Positions 45,273 to 54,826 of a DNA stretch of 64,000 nucleotides are shown here, one piece after another. The translations under genes were made by a program, and so were the position numbers. The stretch is taken from positions 1 to 64,000 of the forward strand of contig QUIQ01000001.1 in the NCBI GenBank assembly GCA_003480165.1, in the 5' to 3' direction. Every line of letters starts with the position of its first letter. Positions within the stretch are counted from its first letter, which is position 1. The notes below the pieces were generated by a model, which saw nothing but the letters and a program-made list of their open reading frames with translations, ran no database searches and had not been told where the DNA came from. Source of the DNA: Firmicutes bacterium AM41-11 (GTDB taxonomy: Bacteria; Bacillota_I; Bacilli_A; Erysipelotrichales; Erysipelotrichaceae).

Positions 45273-47360
45273 ATGAAAATAGTTGACGATTATTTTGGAT
45301 GCAATGTGTTTAGTTTGGACACAATGCAGAAATACCTTCCCCATTCAACCTACAAAATCATGAAGGATGTAATGGAAAATGGGAAAGAATTACCCAAAGA
45401 AATTGCAGACATCGTTGCCAATGCAATGAAAGATTGGGCCATCGAAAAAGGAGCGACACACTTCACACACTGGTTCCAACCAATGACAGGAATCACCGCA
45501 GAAAAGCATGACGCCTTTATTAATCCATCGGGTCCTAATTCGGTCATTAGTGAATTCCGAGGAAAAGAATTAATTAAAGGAGAACCCGATGCTTCCAGCT
45601 TTCCAAGTGGCGGGTTAAGAGCTACTTTTGAAGCCAGAGGATATACGGCATGGGATCCTACAAGTTTTGCGTTTGTGAAAGATAAAACCCTGTATATCCC
45701 TACCCTATTCTGTTCTTTTGATGGATCAAGTCTAGATAAAAAAACCGGCTTATTGCGAAGTATTGATGCACTAAATGCCGCAGCTGTTCGCTTATTAAAT
45801 ATTCTTGGTTACAATACAAAAAAGATTAATGTAACTGTCGGACCGGAACAAGAATACTTCTTAATTGATGAAAAGATGTATAAACAACGTTTAGACCTGA
45901 TGGTAACGGGACGTACTTTATTTGGTTGCCCACCAGTCAAAGGACAAGAGTTGGATGATCATTATTTTGGTAATATCAATGAACGCGTAAAAGCTTTTAT
46001 GGAAGAAGTGAATGAGGAATTGTGGGAGTTAGGTGTCTATGCCAAAACCGAACATAAAGAAGTTGCTCCTTGCCAATTTGAGTTAGCGCCTGTCTACTCT
46101 TCCCTAAATCTTTCCTGTGATCAAAACCAGTTGACCATGGAAGTCTTAAAGAAGGTCGCAAAACATCACGGCTTGGTATGTTTGTTGCATGAAAAACCTT
46201 TTGACGGTGTCAATGGATCTGGAAAACATGATAACTGGTCCTTTAGTGATGATAAAGGCCATAATATTTTAGAACCAGGTGATAGTCCAGAAGATAACAT
46301 TCGTTTCTTAACCGTATTAGCAGCTATTATTAAAGGTGTTGATGAATATCAAGATCTTTTACGCTTAAGTGTAGCCTCAGCCGGTAATGACCATCGTTTA
46401 GGTGCTGATGAAGCTCCTCCAGCTATCATCTCCATTTACTTGGGCGAAGAGCTAACCGCTATTCTAGAAGCCATTGAATCTGGTAGTGAATATATCGATC
46501 ATTTCAATACCAAACTGGAACTAGGTGTATCCAGTCTTCCATTGATTGCCAAAGATACAACCGACCGGAATCGTACCAGTCCGTTTGCGTTTACAGGAAA
46601 TAAATTTGAATTCCGTATGTTAGGAAGCGAAGACAATATTTCTTGTCCAAATACCATTTTAAATACCATTGTGGCAGAAGAATTAACTCAATTTGCGACA
46701 GAATTAGAATGTTGCGAATCTTCGAACATTACCGAAGCTACAATTCAATTAATTCGTCGTACCCTAAAAGAACATAAACGAATTCTATATTCAGGAAATG
46801 GTTATTCGGAAGAATGGCGCCAAGAAGCTTTGAGTCGCGGTCTATTAGAATTTAAGACAGCTGCAGATGCCTTAGTGCATTATACGGATCCTAAGAATTT
46901 GGAATTATTTAAACGCCATAATATTTATTCAGCTAGTGAATTACATGCACGGGAAAACATTCTTTTGATGAATTACTATCAAGTCATTCACATTGAATCA
47001 AAAACAATGGTTTATATGTTGCGTAAACAAATTCTACCAGCCGTCTTTGCGTACCAGGCACAACTTGCCGATATTATGCAAAGTAAACAAGCAGTTGGAG
47101 TTTCGGTAGCGATGGAACAAAAAATGATGCAAAAAATCAATCCACCATTAGAAACGCTAGATACTTTATTAGAACAATTGGAAGAAATCAACGCTAAAGA
47201 CGTAAATGAAGCTAAAGCAGCTTCAACATTTGCCGCTACTGAAATTCTTCCACTTATGGAAACCATTCGTCAACTTACGGATACAATCGAAAGTAATATG
47301 CCAAAGAAAGCTTGGCCAATGCCAGATTATAACGACATCTTATTTCAGTCATTTGACTAA
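45273..47360 (+). CDS. glnN: Type III glutamine synthetase (copy 1)
   Basis: A 695-residue GSIII that makes glutamine from glutamate, ammonia and ATP as a large dodecamer. Family blocks are [127 protein letters not shown] and [22 protein letters not shown]. The metal-binding Glu/His and the ATP-site residues lie in these. A longer frame starts at 45255, but that ATG overlaps the GGAGG site which fits ATG 45273; the second copy has the same start position. It is about 65% similar by eye to the copy at 51128. Monocistronic, with its own promoter and a bidirectional terminator. Confidence 0.96.
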   Translation: MKIVDDYFGCNVFSLDTMQKYLPHSTYKIMKDVMENGKELPKEIADIVANAMKDWAIEKGATHFTHWFQPMTGITAEKHDAFINPSGPNSVISEFRGKELIKGEPDASSFPSGGLRATFEARGYTAWDPTSFAFVKDKTLYIPTLFCSFDGSSLDKKTGLLRSIDALNAAAVRLLNILGYNTKKINVTVGPEQEYFLIDEKMYKQRLDLMVTGRTLFGCPPVKGQELDDHYFGNINERVKAFMEEVNEELWELGVYAKTEHKEVAPCQFELAPVYSSLNLSCDQNQLTMEVLKKVAKHHGLVCLLHEKPFDGVNGSGKHDNWSFSDDKGHNILEPGDSPEDNIRFLTVLAAIIKGVDEYQDLLRLSVASAGNDHRLGADEAPPAIISIYLGEELTAILEAIESGSEYIDHFNTKLELGVSSLPLIAKDTTDRNRTSPFAFTGNKFEFRMLGSEDNISCPNTILNTIVAEELTQFATELECCESSNITEATIQLIRRTLKEHKRILYSGNGYSEEWRQEALSRGLLEFKTAADALVHYTDPKNLELFKRHNIYSASELHARENILLMNYYQVIHIESKTMVYMLRKQILPAVFAYQAQLADIMQSKQAVGVSVAMEQKMMQKINPPLETLDTLLEQLEEINAKDVNEAKAASTFAATEILPLMETIRQLTDTIESNMPKKAWPMPDYNDILFQSFD

Positions 47361-47367
47361 AACACAA

Positions 47368-47394
47368 AAGAGGATCAATTGATCCTCTTATTTT
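47368..47394. terminator. Bidirectional terminator between GSIII copy 1 and the amylase gene
   Basis: A perfect 22-base palindrome, AAGAGGATCAA/TTGATCCTCTT (47368-47389), with TTATTTT to the right and TTTTG on the minus strand. It serves both convergent genes. Confidence 0.85.
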
Positions 47395-48674
47395 AATATA
47401 TAAGCACGATATGCATCTAGTTGAATCGTATGATCTATAGCTATCGTTTTATCAGTTAGTAAATCCGTTTTTTCACCACTAAAGTCCAATGGGAATGTGC
47501 AAGGCTTTTCATCAAGATTGATACAAACCAGGCAGTCATTTCTTTGATAGATACAAGCTGTATTGCTGATGGCAATTTGTTTATAGTTGGCATTATGGAA
47601 AGCTGTTTCAGATTTTTTAATCGCAATAAGTTTTGCGATATAATCGGTTAATTCATTCCATTGACAGGCTTCAACAGCTGGACGCAATTCTGTGTCATTA
47701 GCATTTTTTTGCCCTTCTATGCCCCATTCACTGCCATAGTAAATACATGGAATCCCTGGCATAGTCATCAACATTGTATAAATCAAAGGTAGATGCTTTT
47801 TATTCGTCAATACAGAAGCAATTCGCACTACATCGTGATTGTCTAAGAAATTCCATAACATTTTTCCGGTATATAGACACCAGGGATCTTGGCCAAATTG
47901 TCGATTGAGCGAGTACAAGATTTCAAAGAAGTTTCTGGAATTAAAGCTTGAGTAAAGTCCTTTATAACATTCATAGTTGGTACAACTATCTAACATGGCA
48001 TCATTCATCCAAACATTGTAATCTCCATGTAGGGTTTCCCCTAATAAGAAAAAGTCGGGATTTTTTGCCTTACAATGACTTCTTACTGTTTTTAGAAAAT
48101 CATGATCCAGACAATACGCCACATCAAAACGAATGCCATCAATACAATAGTAATCCATCCATTCATCAATGACTTTTAATAAATACGCTACAAGTTCAGG
48201 ATTTTTTAAATTTAATTTAACGAGAATTTCATTGCCTTCCCAGTTTTGATACCAAAAGCCATCATTGAAACTGGTATTCCCGTTAAAATCAATAAAGAAC
48301 CAATCTTTATACGGACTGTTTTCGCGTTTTTCTAACACATCTTTAAACGCGAAGAATTCTCTTCCCACATGATTAAATACCCCATCAAAAAGGACTTTAA
48401 TGCCTTCTTGATGATAGGCATCGAGAACTTCTTTGACATCTTCATTGGTTCCCAGGCGACAATCTACTTGAAAGAAATCTGTCGTATCATAGCCATGGGA
48501 AATCGATTGAAACAAGGGGTTAAATAGGACACCCGAAATTCCCAGCTTCTTTAAATGCGGAATCCACTTCTTCGCTTGAAGAAAACGGTGTACTAATTTT
48601 CCATCGTTAGTAAAAGGAGCTTTGAAAGCTCCTAAAGGATATATTTGATAAAATACACTTGCATCTGTCCACAT
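47388..48674 (-). CDS. GH13 alpha-amylase family protein (cyclomaltodextrinase/neopullulanase-like)
   Basis: A 428-residue cytoplasmic glycoside hydrolase, short for the family. Conserved regions: VLFDGVFNHVG, the nucleophile aspartate in GIRFDVAYCL, the acid/base glutamate in FLLGETLHGD and the transition-state stabiliser in NFLDNHDVVR. It begins directly with the catalytic barrel (ASVFYQIYPLGAF) and has no N-terminal domain and no signal peptide, so it acts on imported malto-oligosaccharides. The exact specificity (maltodextrin, cyclodextrin or pullulan fragments) is open. It lies 11 bases downstream of the YbaK gene on the same strand. Confidence 0.9.
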   Translation of the reverse strand: MWTDASVFYQIYPLGAFKAPFTNDGKLVHRFLQAKKWIPHLKKLGISGVLFNPLFQSISHGYDTTDFFQVDCRLGTNEDVKEVLDAYHQEGIKVLFDGVFNHVGREFFAFKDVLEKRENSPYKDWFFIDFNGNTSFNDGFWYQNWEGNEILVKLNLKNPELVAYLLKVIDEWMDYYCIDGIRFDVAYCLDHDFLKTVRSHCKAKNPDFFLLGETLHGDYNVWMNDAMLDSCTNYECYKGLYSSFNSRNFFEILYSLNRQFGQDPWCLYTGKMLWNFLDNHDVVRIASVLTNKKHLPLIYTMLMTMPGIPCIYYGSEWGIEGQKNANDTELRPAVEACQWNELTDYIAKLIAIKKSETAFHNANYKQIAISNTACIYQRNDCLVCINLDEKPCTFPLDFSGEKTDLLTDKTIAIDHTIQLDAYRAYILK

Positions 48675-48685
48675 AGAATTCTCCT

Positions 48686-49165
48686 TTACTGAATAATATC
48701 GGCTGCTTGAATAGGAATTAAGTCAAATAAATCTTTTGGATTCATCTGAATCTGACAACCAATCTTTCCCCCGCTAAAATAAATAGAATCAAATGTCAGG
48801 GCAGTCTCATGGATAAAGGTTGAAAAAACCTTTTTCATCCCTAAAGGAGAACAACCGCCACGAATATAGCCAGTTATTTTATTGATATCTTTGACATGAA
48901 TCATATCCACCTTTTTCACGCCAGCAACCTTGGCACATTTTTTTAAATTCAATTCATGATTTGCCGGAAGCATAAAGACAAAGAACTCTTTGGTGTTTGC
49001 CTGGGTAACCAAAGTTTTAAAAACTTTATTTGGATCTTCATTCAGACAATTGGCAACGCTGATTCCATCTACAGCTTCATTTCCGTTGTGTTCATATAGA
49101 GATACGGAATACTTGATTTTATTGCGGTCTAAAAGCCGCATCGCATTTGTTTTTACTGTTTTCAT
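48686..49165 (-). CDS. ybaK: Cys-tRNA(Pro)/Cys-tRNA(Cys) deacylase, YbaK/EbsC family
   Basis: A 159-residue editing protein that hydrolyses Cys mischarged on tRNA(Pro). The family start KTNAMRLLDRNKIKYSVSLYEH, the FKTLVTQANTKEFFVFMLPANHELNLKKCAKV block with the catalytic lysine, and GYIRGGCSPLGMKKVFSTFIHETA are standard. The ATG overlaps the ANTAR gene stop by 4 bases, so it is the third gene of a glnA-ANTAR-ybaK-amylase message. Confidence 0.94.
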   Translation of the reverse strand: MKTVKTNAMRLLDRNKIKYSVSLYEHNGNEAVDGISVANCLNEDPNKVFKTLVTQANTKEFFVFMLPANHELNLKKCAKVAGVKKVDMIHVKDINKITGYIRGGCSPLGMKKVFSTFIHETALTFDSIYFSGGKIGCQIQMNPKDLFDLIPIQAADIIQ

Positions 49166-49734
49166 GTATTTAAACCTTCAATCAATTGTTTCGCTACATC
49201 TACTTTAGTCAAAGAATTTTGCATCGATACCTGTTCAATATAATGATGCGCTTTATCTTCGGACCAATGGTAGCTTTCAATCAAGACCATTTTAGCACGA
49301 TTTATCAATCGATCATCGTAGATTTTCTTTTTTAATTTAGAAATCTCCGCTTGATAGGCTTCAATTTCTTCTCTTTTGGTACGAAGAATTTCTAAAGCTT
49401 GTAGAATATCTTGGGCTTTAATTGGAAAAGCTAGCACAAAAATACCCGTATTCTGCAATTGATAAATGACTTGATCGTATGTTTTCGAACTCACCAAAAC
49501 AAGCATTTCCGTATGAAAGGTCGCATGTATCTCGCGCGCTATCTTCCAGGCTGGACCTTCACTTAAGGCATCATGAATAATCAATAAATCACAATTCTGG
49601 GTGCGAAGACTATTCTTACACTGCAAAAGGGTAGGAAAAACACTGACTGGAGAATATAAAAAAGATGGAAGTAAAGTCTTGATCTTTGTACTAAAATCAG
49701 ATTTTGAACTAAGTACAAATACTCTTTCCGTCAT
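49162..49734 (-). CDS. ANTAR-domain antiterminator (NitR-like)
   Basis: A 190-residue regulator. The N-terminal part (about residues 1-115) is a receiver-like fold (VFVLSSKSDF, LLIIHDALSEG, VLVSSKT, VLAFPIKAQDI) with a conserved lysine-like position but a degenerate acidic pocket, so it may not be phosphorylated. A coiled coil (116-135) follows, then the ANTAR domain (about 136-190: IYDDRLINRAKMVLIESYHWSEDKAHHYIEQVSMQNSLTKVDVAKQLIE). ANTAR proteins bind paired RNA hairpins with hexanucleotide loops and prevent terminator formation. It starts 12 bases after glnA. A glnA-nitR pair acting on nitrogen genes is known in clostridia. Its probable target is the leader at 51053-51110. Confidence 0.88.
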   Translation of the reverse strand: MTERVFVLSSKSDFSTKIKTLLPSFLYSPVSVFPTLLQCKNSLRTQNCDLLIIHDALSEGPAWKIAREIHATFHTEMLVLVSSKTYDQVIYQLQNTGIFVLAFPIKAQDILQALEILRTKREEIEAYQAEISKLKKKIYDDRLINRAKMVLIESYHWSEDKAHHYIEQVSMQNSLTKVDVAKQLIEGLNT

Positions 49735-49746
49735 AAAATCCCCTTT

Positions 49747-50913
49747 CTACAAATAAGCTTTTAAAATATTTTCAGGTACGTATTTCTTTACAAAATCCGA
49801 ATTTTTAGCGAGTTTTTTCGCTTCTTTTAAAGATTGTGGCAAAACATCAAATTTCCCTGTTTCCTTAAATAAATTTAAAGAAGTAGGTTCCATGCAAGTC
49901 ATATGTTTTTCAATTCCATCTAGACCAGCATAAATTAATAATGTATAAGCTAAGAAAGTATTTGCCAAACAATCTGGCGAACGCAATTCCAAACGTTTAT
50001 TTCCCGCCGGAATTCGAATCAAAGTAGAGCGGTTATTGTAACCCCAGGAAACATATTTAGGCGCTTTATCTTCACCAAGACGGTCATAAGAGTTCTCCGT
50101 CGGATTTAAAAATAAGGTGATTTCTTTAATATGATTCAGAATACCGGCCATAAATTCATCCATATGCGAATTGGTAGACATATTAATATGGAAACCATTA
50201 CCGGCTTCTTCTTTTAAAGGCTTTGGCATGAAGTTGGCCACTAAACCATTGGCTTGCGCTACTGTCTTAATGACCCAGCGTAAGGTAGCTCCATCTTCTG
50301 CCGCTAATAAAGGATTATTGTAACGGAAATCAATTTCATTTTGTCCCGGGCCTTGTTCATGATGACTGGCCTCCGGTTCCATACCCATTTCCATCATATA
50401 ATGACAAATTTGTCTTCGTACATCTTCCCCTTGATCAAAAGGAGCTATATCCATATACCCAGCCTGATCTAAAGGCGTCTTTGTCGCTTTACCTTTTTCA
50501 TCTAATTGAAATAAATAAAATTCGTATTCATTGCCACAACGAATTTCAATTTGGGCTTTTTTTGCCTGTTCTAAAGCTTGTTTTAATAAATAGCGTGTAT
50601 CATTTTTATAAAGGGTTCCATCTGGATTGTAGATATCACAATACATTCGTACGACCGAACCATCAAAAGAACGCCAAGGTAAAATCGATAAAGTTCGCGG
50701 TTCTGGCACTAAGAATAGATCACTATGGGCTTCATCGTTAAATCCTTCAATGGCACTGGCATCAAAAGAAATTCCTGTGGAAAAAGCACGTAATAATTCA
50801 CTTGGTTGAATGGAGATATTTTTTTGATGACCTTTTACATCAAAAAACGCAAGACGGATAAATTTCACATTTTCCTCTTCTACATACTCCATGACTTCTT
50901 TTTGTGTAAGCAT
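49747..50913 (-). CDS. glnA: Type I glutamine synthetase, short variant
   Basis: A 388-residue GSI, about 55 residues shorter than Bacillus GlnA. Conserved parts: ISFDASAIEGF, EYEFYLF (metal), SHHEQGPGQNEIDFRYNNPLLAAED, NGFHINMS, NRSTLIRIPA and RLELRSPD. Differences: the active-site flap that normally reads VPGYEAP with the catalytic glutamate reads LGEDKAP, one residue shorter, and the C-terminal tail that takes part in feedback and regulator contact is missing. This matches a clostridial short subgroup found with ANTAR regulators. Activity is likely but altered; a regulatory role is possible. It has a promoter (TTGAAA, 18 bases, TATAAA) and is divergent from the GSIII operon. Confidence 0.9.
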   Translation of the reverse strand: MLTQKEVMEYVEEENVKFIRLAFFDVKGHQKNISIQPSELLRAFSTGISFDASAIEGFNDEAHSDLFLVPEPRTLSILPWRSFDGSVVRMYCDIYNPDGTLYKNDTRYLLKQALEQAKKAQIEIRCGNEYEFYLFQLDEKGKATKTPLDQAGYMDIAPFDQGEDVRRQICHYMMEMGMEPEASHHEQGPGQNEIDFRYNNPLLAAEDGATLRWVIKTVAQANGLVANFMPKPLKEEAGNGFHINMSTNSHMDEFMAGILNHIKEITLFLNPTENSYDRLGEDKAPKYVSWGYNNRSTLIRIPAGNKRLELRSPDCLANTFLAYTLLIYAGLDGIEKHMTCMEPTSLNLFKETGKFDVLPQSLKEAKKLAKNSDFVKKYVPENILKAYL

Positions 50914-50935
50914 AACTTCACTTCCTTTCCATTTT

Positions 50936-50965
50936 TTTATACTACAAAAAGAACGTGACTTTCAA
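50936..50965 (-). promoter_or_regulatory. Promoter of glnA-ANTAR-ybaK
   Basis: Minus strand: -35 TTGAAA (50960-50965), 18-base spacer, -10 TATAAA (50936-50941). Confidence 0.6.
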
Positions 50966-51013
50966 GATTGAAAAAGATAGAATGTAAAAAATAAAATTTA
51001 TTTTCAGAAAAGA

Positions 51014-51041
51014 TTGACAATTGTTTACATGTGAGTAAAAT
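51014..51041 (+). promoter_or_regulatory. Promoter of the GSIII-asnB-gltBD operon
   Basis: -35 TTGACA (51014-51019), 16-base spacer, -10 TAAAAT (51036-51041). Transcription should begin near 51048, giving an 80-base leader that contains the attenuator. Confidence 0.75.
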
Positions 51042-51052
51042 AATACCCATAA

Positions 51053-51110
51053 ACGACAACGGAGTCGACAAAACCTAGAAATAGGTTTTGTTGTGCCGTT
51101 GTCTTTTTTT
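51053..51110 (+). promoter_or_regulatory. Leader attenuator with an ANTAR-type hexaloop hairpin and competing terminator
   Basis: The terminator is GACAACGG (51055-51062) with CCGTTGTC (51096-51103), enclosing an inner 9-bp hairpin (ACAAAACCT/AGGTTTTGT, 51068-51091), and followed by seven T (51104-51110). The alternative fold is CGAC (51054-51057) with GTCG (51064-51067), closing the six-base loop AACGGA (A at position 1, G at position 4), which uses the 5' arm of the terminator. The inner hairpin, with loop AGAAAT, would be the second hairpin of an ANTAR pair. The two folds are mutually exclusive. Confidence 0.65.
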
Positions 51111-51127
51111 ATATAAGGAGGATCGTT

Positions 51128-53218
51128 ATGAATACGACTATTACGGATGTATTTGCGAGCAAAGTTTTTGATGAAGCAAAGATGAAGGATTATTTAGCCA
51201 AAGATACTTTTCGCGAAATTGAAAAGACCATTCGCGAAGGTAAACCCCTAAATCCAAAAATTGCCGAAGCGGTTGCACACGCAATGAAAGAATGGGCCTT
51301 ATCAGAAGGAGCAACCCACTTTACGCACTGGTTCCAACCATTAACCGGAGTTACTGCAGAAAAGCACGATAGTTTCTTAAATCCAGGTAAAGATGGTGAC
51401 ATCGCTTTGGAATTCTCAGGAAAAGAATTGGTCAAAGGTGAACCCGATGCATCAAGTTTCCCTAGTGGAGGTTTAAGAGCTACCTTTGAAGCACGTGGTT
51501 ATACAGCTTGGGATCCAACCAGCTATGTGTTCATTAAAAATGGTGTACTTTGTATTCCAACTGCTTTCTATTCTTATACCGGACATGCCCTTGATAAGAA
51601 AACCCCATTATTAAGAAGTATGGAAGCTATCGACATTCAAGCCCGTCGTGTTCTTAAACTATTTGGATATGATGATGTAAAAACCGTAAAGACCACGGTT
51701 GGACCAGAACAGGAATACTTCTTGGTCGATAAAGAATATTTTGAAAAACGAAAAGACTTAATGTATACAGGTCGTACTTTATTTGGAGCTGCTTGTCCAA
51801 AAGGACAAGAATTGGATGATCACTATTTTGGAAAAATTAATGATCGTGTCCAAAGCTTTATGAAAGATTTAAATTTGGAATTATGGAAATTAGGTATTCA
51901 GGCAAAGACGGAACACAACGAAGTTGCTCCAGCACAGTTTGAAATTGCCCCAATCTTCTCTACCACAAATATTGCGACAGACCACAACCAGTTAACAATG
52001 GAAATCATTCAGCGTGTTGCCAAAGAACACGGTATGGTTGCATTGCTTCATGAAAAACCATTTGAATACATCAATGGTTCTGGAAAACACAATAACTGGT
52101 CCTTATCGACGGATACCGGTGTCAATCTTTTGTCACCTGGCGATACACCTCAAAAAGATGCACAATTCTTATTGTTCTTAGTCTCTATTATTAAGGCTGT
52201 AGATGAACATCAAGATTTATTGCGTTTAAGTGTCGCAAGTGCTGGTAACGATCATCGTTTAGGTGCGAATGAGGCCCCTCCTGCAATTATTTCCATTTTC
52301 CTAGGTGATCAATTAACTAATATCCTGCAGGCTATCGAAAACGATGATTCTTACACAGAAGACGCTAATGACCGTATGCGTGTTGGCATCGATATCCTTC
52401 CTAAGATTAAAAAAGATTCGACTGACCGTAACCGTACAAGTCCATTCGCATTTACCGGAAACCGTTTCGAATTCCGTATGCCTGGATCTAGTGCTTCGAT
52501 TGCAGGATGCAACATTATGTTGAATACAGCCGTTGCAGATGTATTAAGCGAAATGGCCGATATCTTAGAAAAAGCCGATGACTTTGATGCAACGTTACAT
52601 AACTTGATCAAAGAAACGTATAAGAAACATAAACGTATTATCTTCAATGGTAATGGATATGACGATGCTTGGGTAGAAGAAGCTGAAAAACGTGGCTTAT
52701 ATAACTTAAAGTCAACTCCAGATGCGCTTCCTTACTCTGTCAAACCAGAAAATATCGCATTATTTGAAAGACAACATGTTTTAAATAAAGAAGAAGTTCT
52801 TTCTCGTTATGAAATTAACATGGAAGAATACACAAAGATTATCAACATTGAAGCTTTGACAATGTTAGATATGGCAAAGAAAGACATCTTACCGAGTGTA
52901 AGTCGTTTTACAAAAACTTTATTAGAAACGATTTCCAGCAAAAAAGCTTTAGGTATTTATGCAAGTTATGAAGAAGGATTTGTTCAAAAAATAAGTTCTA
53001 AATTAAAAGAAGCTTATACAGCGCTTGAGGACTTAGATAGCAAAACCAAAACATTCAGTGAAATCGAAGATTTCGAAAAAGCCGCATTCTATGTACGAGA
53101 TGAAATTATTCCGGCTATGGATGCTTTAAGAGAACCATGCGATGTAATGGAAACATTAACGGATGCCAGTGAATGGCCATTCCCTACGTATGGAAAATTA
53201 CTATACGGAATTATGTAA
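51128..53218 (+). CDS. glnN: Type III glutamine synthetase (copy 2), operon-encoded
   Basis: A 696-residue GSIII, with the same motif order as copy 1: [121 protein letters not shown] and [22 protein letters not shown]. The AAGGAGG site is 8 bases from the ATG and lies just after the attenuator T run. It is the first gene of an operon with asparagine synthase and both glutamate synthase subunits, so this copy is tied to inducible ammonia assimilation by the GS-GOGAT cycle. Confidence 0.97.
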   Translation: MNTTITDVFASKVFDEAKMKDYLAKDTFREIEKTIREGKPLNPKIAEAVAHAMKEWALSEGATHFTHWFQPLTGVTAEKHDSFLNPGKDGDIALEFSGKELVKGEPDASSFPSGGLRATFEARGYTAWDPTSYVFIKNGVLCIPTAFYSYTGHALDKKTPLLRSMEAIDIQARRVLKLFGYDDVKTVKTTVGPEQEYFLVDKEYFEKRKDLMYTGRTLFGAACPKGQELDDHYFGKINDRVQSFMKDLNLELWKLGIQAKTEHNEVAPAQFEIAPIFSTTNIATDHNQLTMEIIQRVAKEHGMVALLHEKPFEYINGSGKHNNWSLSTDTGVNLLSPGDTPQKDAQFLLFLVSIIKAVDEHQDLLRLSVASAGNDHRLGANEAPPAIISIFLGDQLTNILQAIENDDSYTEDANDRMRVGIDILPKIKKDSTDRNRTSPFAFTGNRFEFRMPGSSASIAGCNIMLNTAVADVLSEMADILEKADDFDATLHNLIKETYKKHKRIIFNGNGYDDAWVEEAEKRGLYNLKSTPDALPYSVKPENIALFERQHVLNKEEVLSRYEINMEEYTKIINIEALTMLDMAKKDILPSVSRFTKTLLETISSKKALGIYASYEEGFVQKISSKLKEAYTALEDLDSKTKTFSEIEDFEKAAFYVRDEIIPAMDALREPCDVMETLTDASEWPFPTYGKLLYGIM

Positions 53219-53229
53219 GGAGGATTTTC

Positions 53230-54813
53230 ATGTGTACCATCTTTGGATATTTTAAAAATGATACAACGAAAGAGACAATTGAAAAAGCGTTACAAAAAAC
53301 GATTACCCGAGGCCCCGATGACCAAAGAATTTCCCAAGTTAAAAATGGCTGGTTAGGTTTTCAAAGATTGTCCATTATGGGTTTATCCCCTGAAGGAATG
53401 CAACCATTCAAACGAAATTCGATTCAATTAATATGTAATGGTGAGATTTACGCGTTTCGTCCAATCAAAGATCGTTTGATTCGAGATGGTATTGAATTTA
53501 AATCAAACAGTGATTGTGAAATTTTAATCCCTTTATATGAACAAAAAGGTGTAGAAATGTTTAAAGAACTGGATGCAGAATTTGCCTGCATCCTTTACGA
53601 CGAAAAAAACGATACTATCGTAGCTGCCAGAGATCCAATCGGAATTCGTCCTTTATATTATGGTTACGATAAAGAAGGCAATATTGCCTTTGGTTCAGAA
53701 CCAAAAAATATTATTGATCTTGTGGAAAAGGTCCTTCCTTTTCCACCTGGTCATTATTACATCAATGGCAAATTTGTGTGCTATCGCGATATGCGAGAAG
53801 TCAAAGAAGTTCATTCAGGTTCATTAGATACGATCTGTAAGAATATTCATGATAAATTAATTGCCGGTGTAGATAAGCGATTGGATGCCGATGCTCCGGT
53901 TGGTTTTTTATTAAGTGGGGGCCTCGATTCTAGTCTTGTTTGTGCCATTGCAGCCAGCCGCCAAGAAAAACCGATTCGTACTTTTGCGATTGGAATGGAT
54001 ATTGATGCCATCGACTTAAAGTATGCTCGTCAAGTCGCTAACTATATTGGTGCCAATCATACCGAAGTCATCATTAATCAAAACGATGTAATTGATGCCA
54101 TTGAACCAGTTATTCAAGCTTTGGCAACCTATGATATCACCACCATTCGGGCTTCCATTGGTATGTATTTAGTTTGTAAGTATATCCATGAACATACCAA
54201 TATTCGCGTTTTACTATCTGGTGAAATCAGTGATGAATTATTCGGTTATAAATATACCGACTTTGCACCGTCACCAAGTGAATTCCAAAAAGAATCCGAA
54301 AAACGGATTCATGAAATTCATATGTATGATGTGTTAAGAGCCGATCGTTGTATAGCCGTAAACTCATTAGAAGCTCGTGTACCTTTTGGTGACTTAGATT
54401 TTGTCGAATACTGTATGTCCATCGATCCAGAATTAAAGATGAATAAATATGGAAAAGGTAAATATTTACTTCGTCATGCCTTTGAAGAAGATCAACTTTT
54501 ACCAGAATCAATTCTAATGCGAGAAAAAGCAGCTTTCTCAGATGCTGTAGGACATTCCTTAAAAGATGATTTAGCAGCTTATGCCGAACATCAATATACC
54601 GATAGTGAATACGAAACAAAGAAACAGAAATATACCGATGTAACACCAATCAGTAAGGAATCCTTACTCTATCGTGAAATATTTGAAAAGTATTATCCAA
54701 ATCAAGCGCAGATGATTCCTGATTATTGGATGCCAAATAAAACTTGGCCAGGATGTGATGTAGATGATCCATCTGCCAGAGTTCTATCCAATTATGGAGA
54801 TAGTGGAAAGTAG
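53230..54813 (+). CDS. asnB: Asparagine synthase (glutamine-hydrolysing), AsnB
   Basis: A 527-residue enzyme that makes asparagine from aspartate, glutamine and ATP. The N-terminal class II amidotransferase domain begins with the nucleophile: the true ATG (53230) is followed by Cys2 (MCTIFGYF), with AAGGAGG 7 bases upstream. The longest frame would place 19 residues in front of it, which would abolish activity. Other glutaminase residues are in RGPDDQR, SIMGLSPEGMQPF and ICNGEIYAF. The synthetase PP-loop is FLLSGGLDSSLVCAI, followed by LSGEISDELFGYKY. It begins 11 bases after GSIII. Confidence 0.97.
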   Translation: MCTIFGYFKNDTTKETIEKALQKTITRGPDDQRISQVKNGWLGFQRLSIMGLSPEGMQPFKRNSIQLICNGEIYAFRPIKDRLIRDGIEFKSNSDCEILIPLYEQKGVEMFKELDAEFACILYDEKNDTIVAARDPIGIRPLYYGYDKEGNIAFGSEPKNIIDLVEKVLPFPPGHYYINGKFVCYRDMREVKEVHSGSLDTICKNIHDKLIAGVDKRLDADAPVGFLLSGGLDSSLVCAIAASRQEKPIRTFAIGMDIDAIDLKYARQVANYIGANHTEVIINQNDVIDAIEPVIQALATYDITTIRASIGMYLVCKYIHEHTNIRVLLSGEISDELFGYKYTDFAPSPSEFQKESEKRIHEIHMYDVLRADRCIAVNSLEARVPFGDLDFVEYCMSIDPELKMNKYGKGKYLLRHAFEEDQLLPESILMREKAAFSDAVGHSLKDDLAAYAEHQYTDSEYETKKQKYTDVTPISKESLLYREIFEKYYPNQAQMIPDYWMPNKTWPGCDVDDPSARVLSNYGDSGK

Positions 54814-54826
54814 AGAGGAAATGAAA

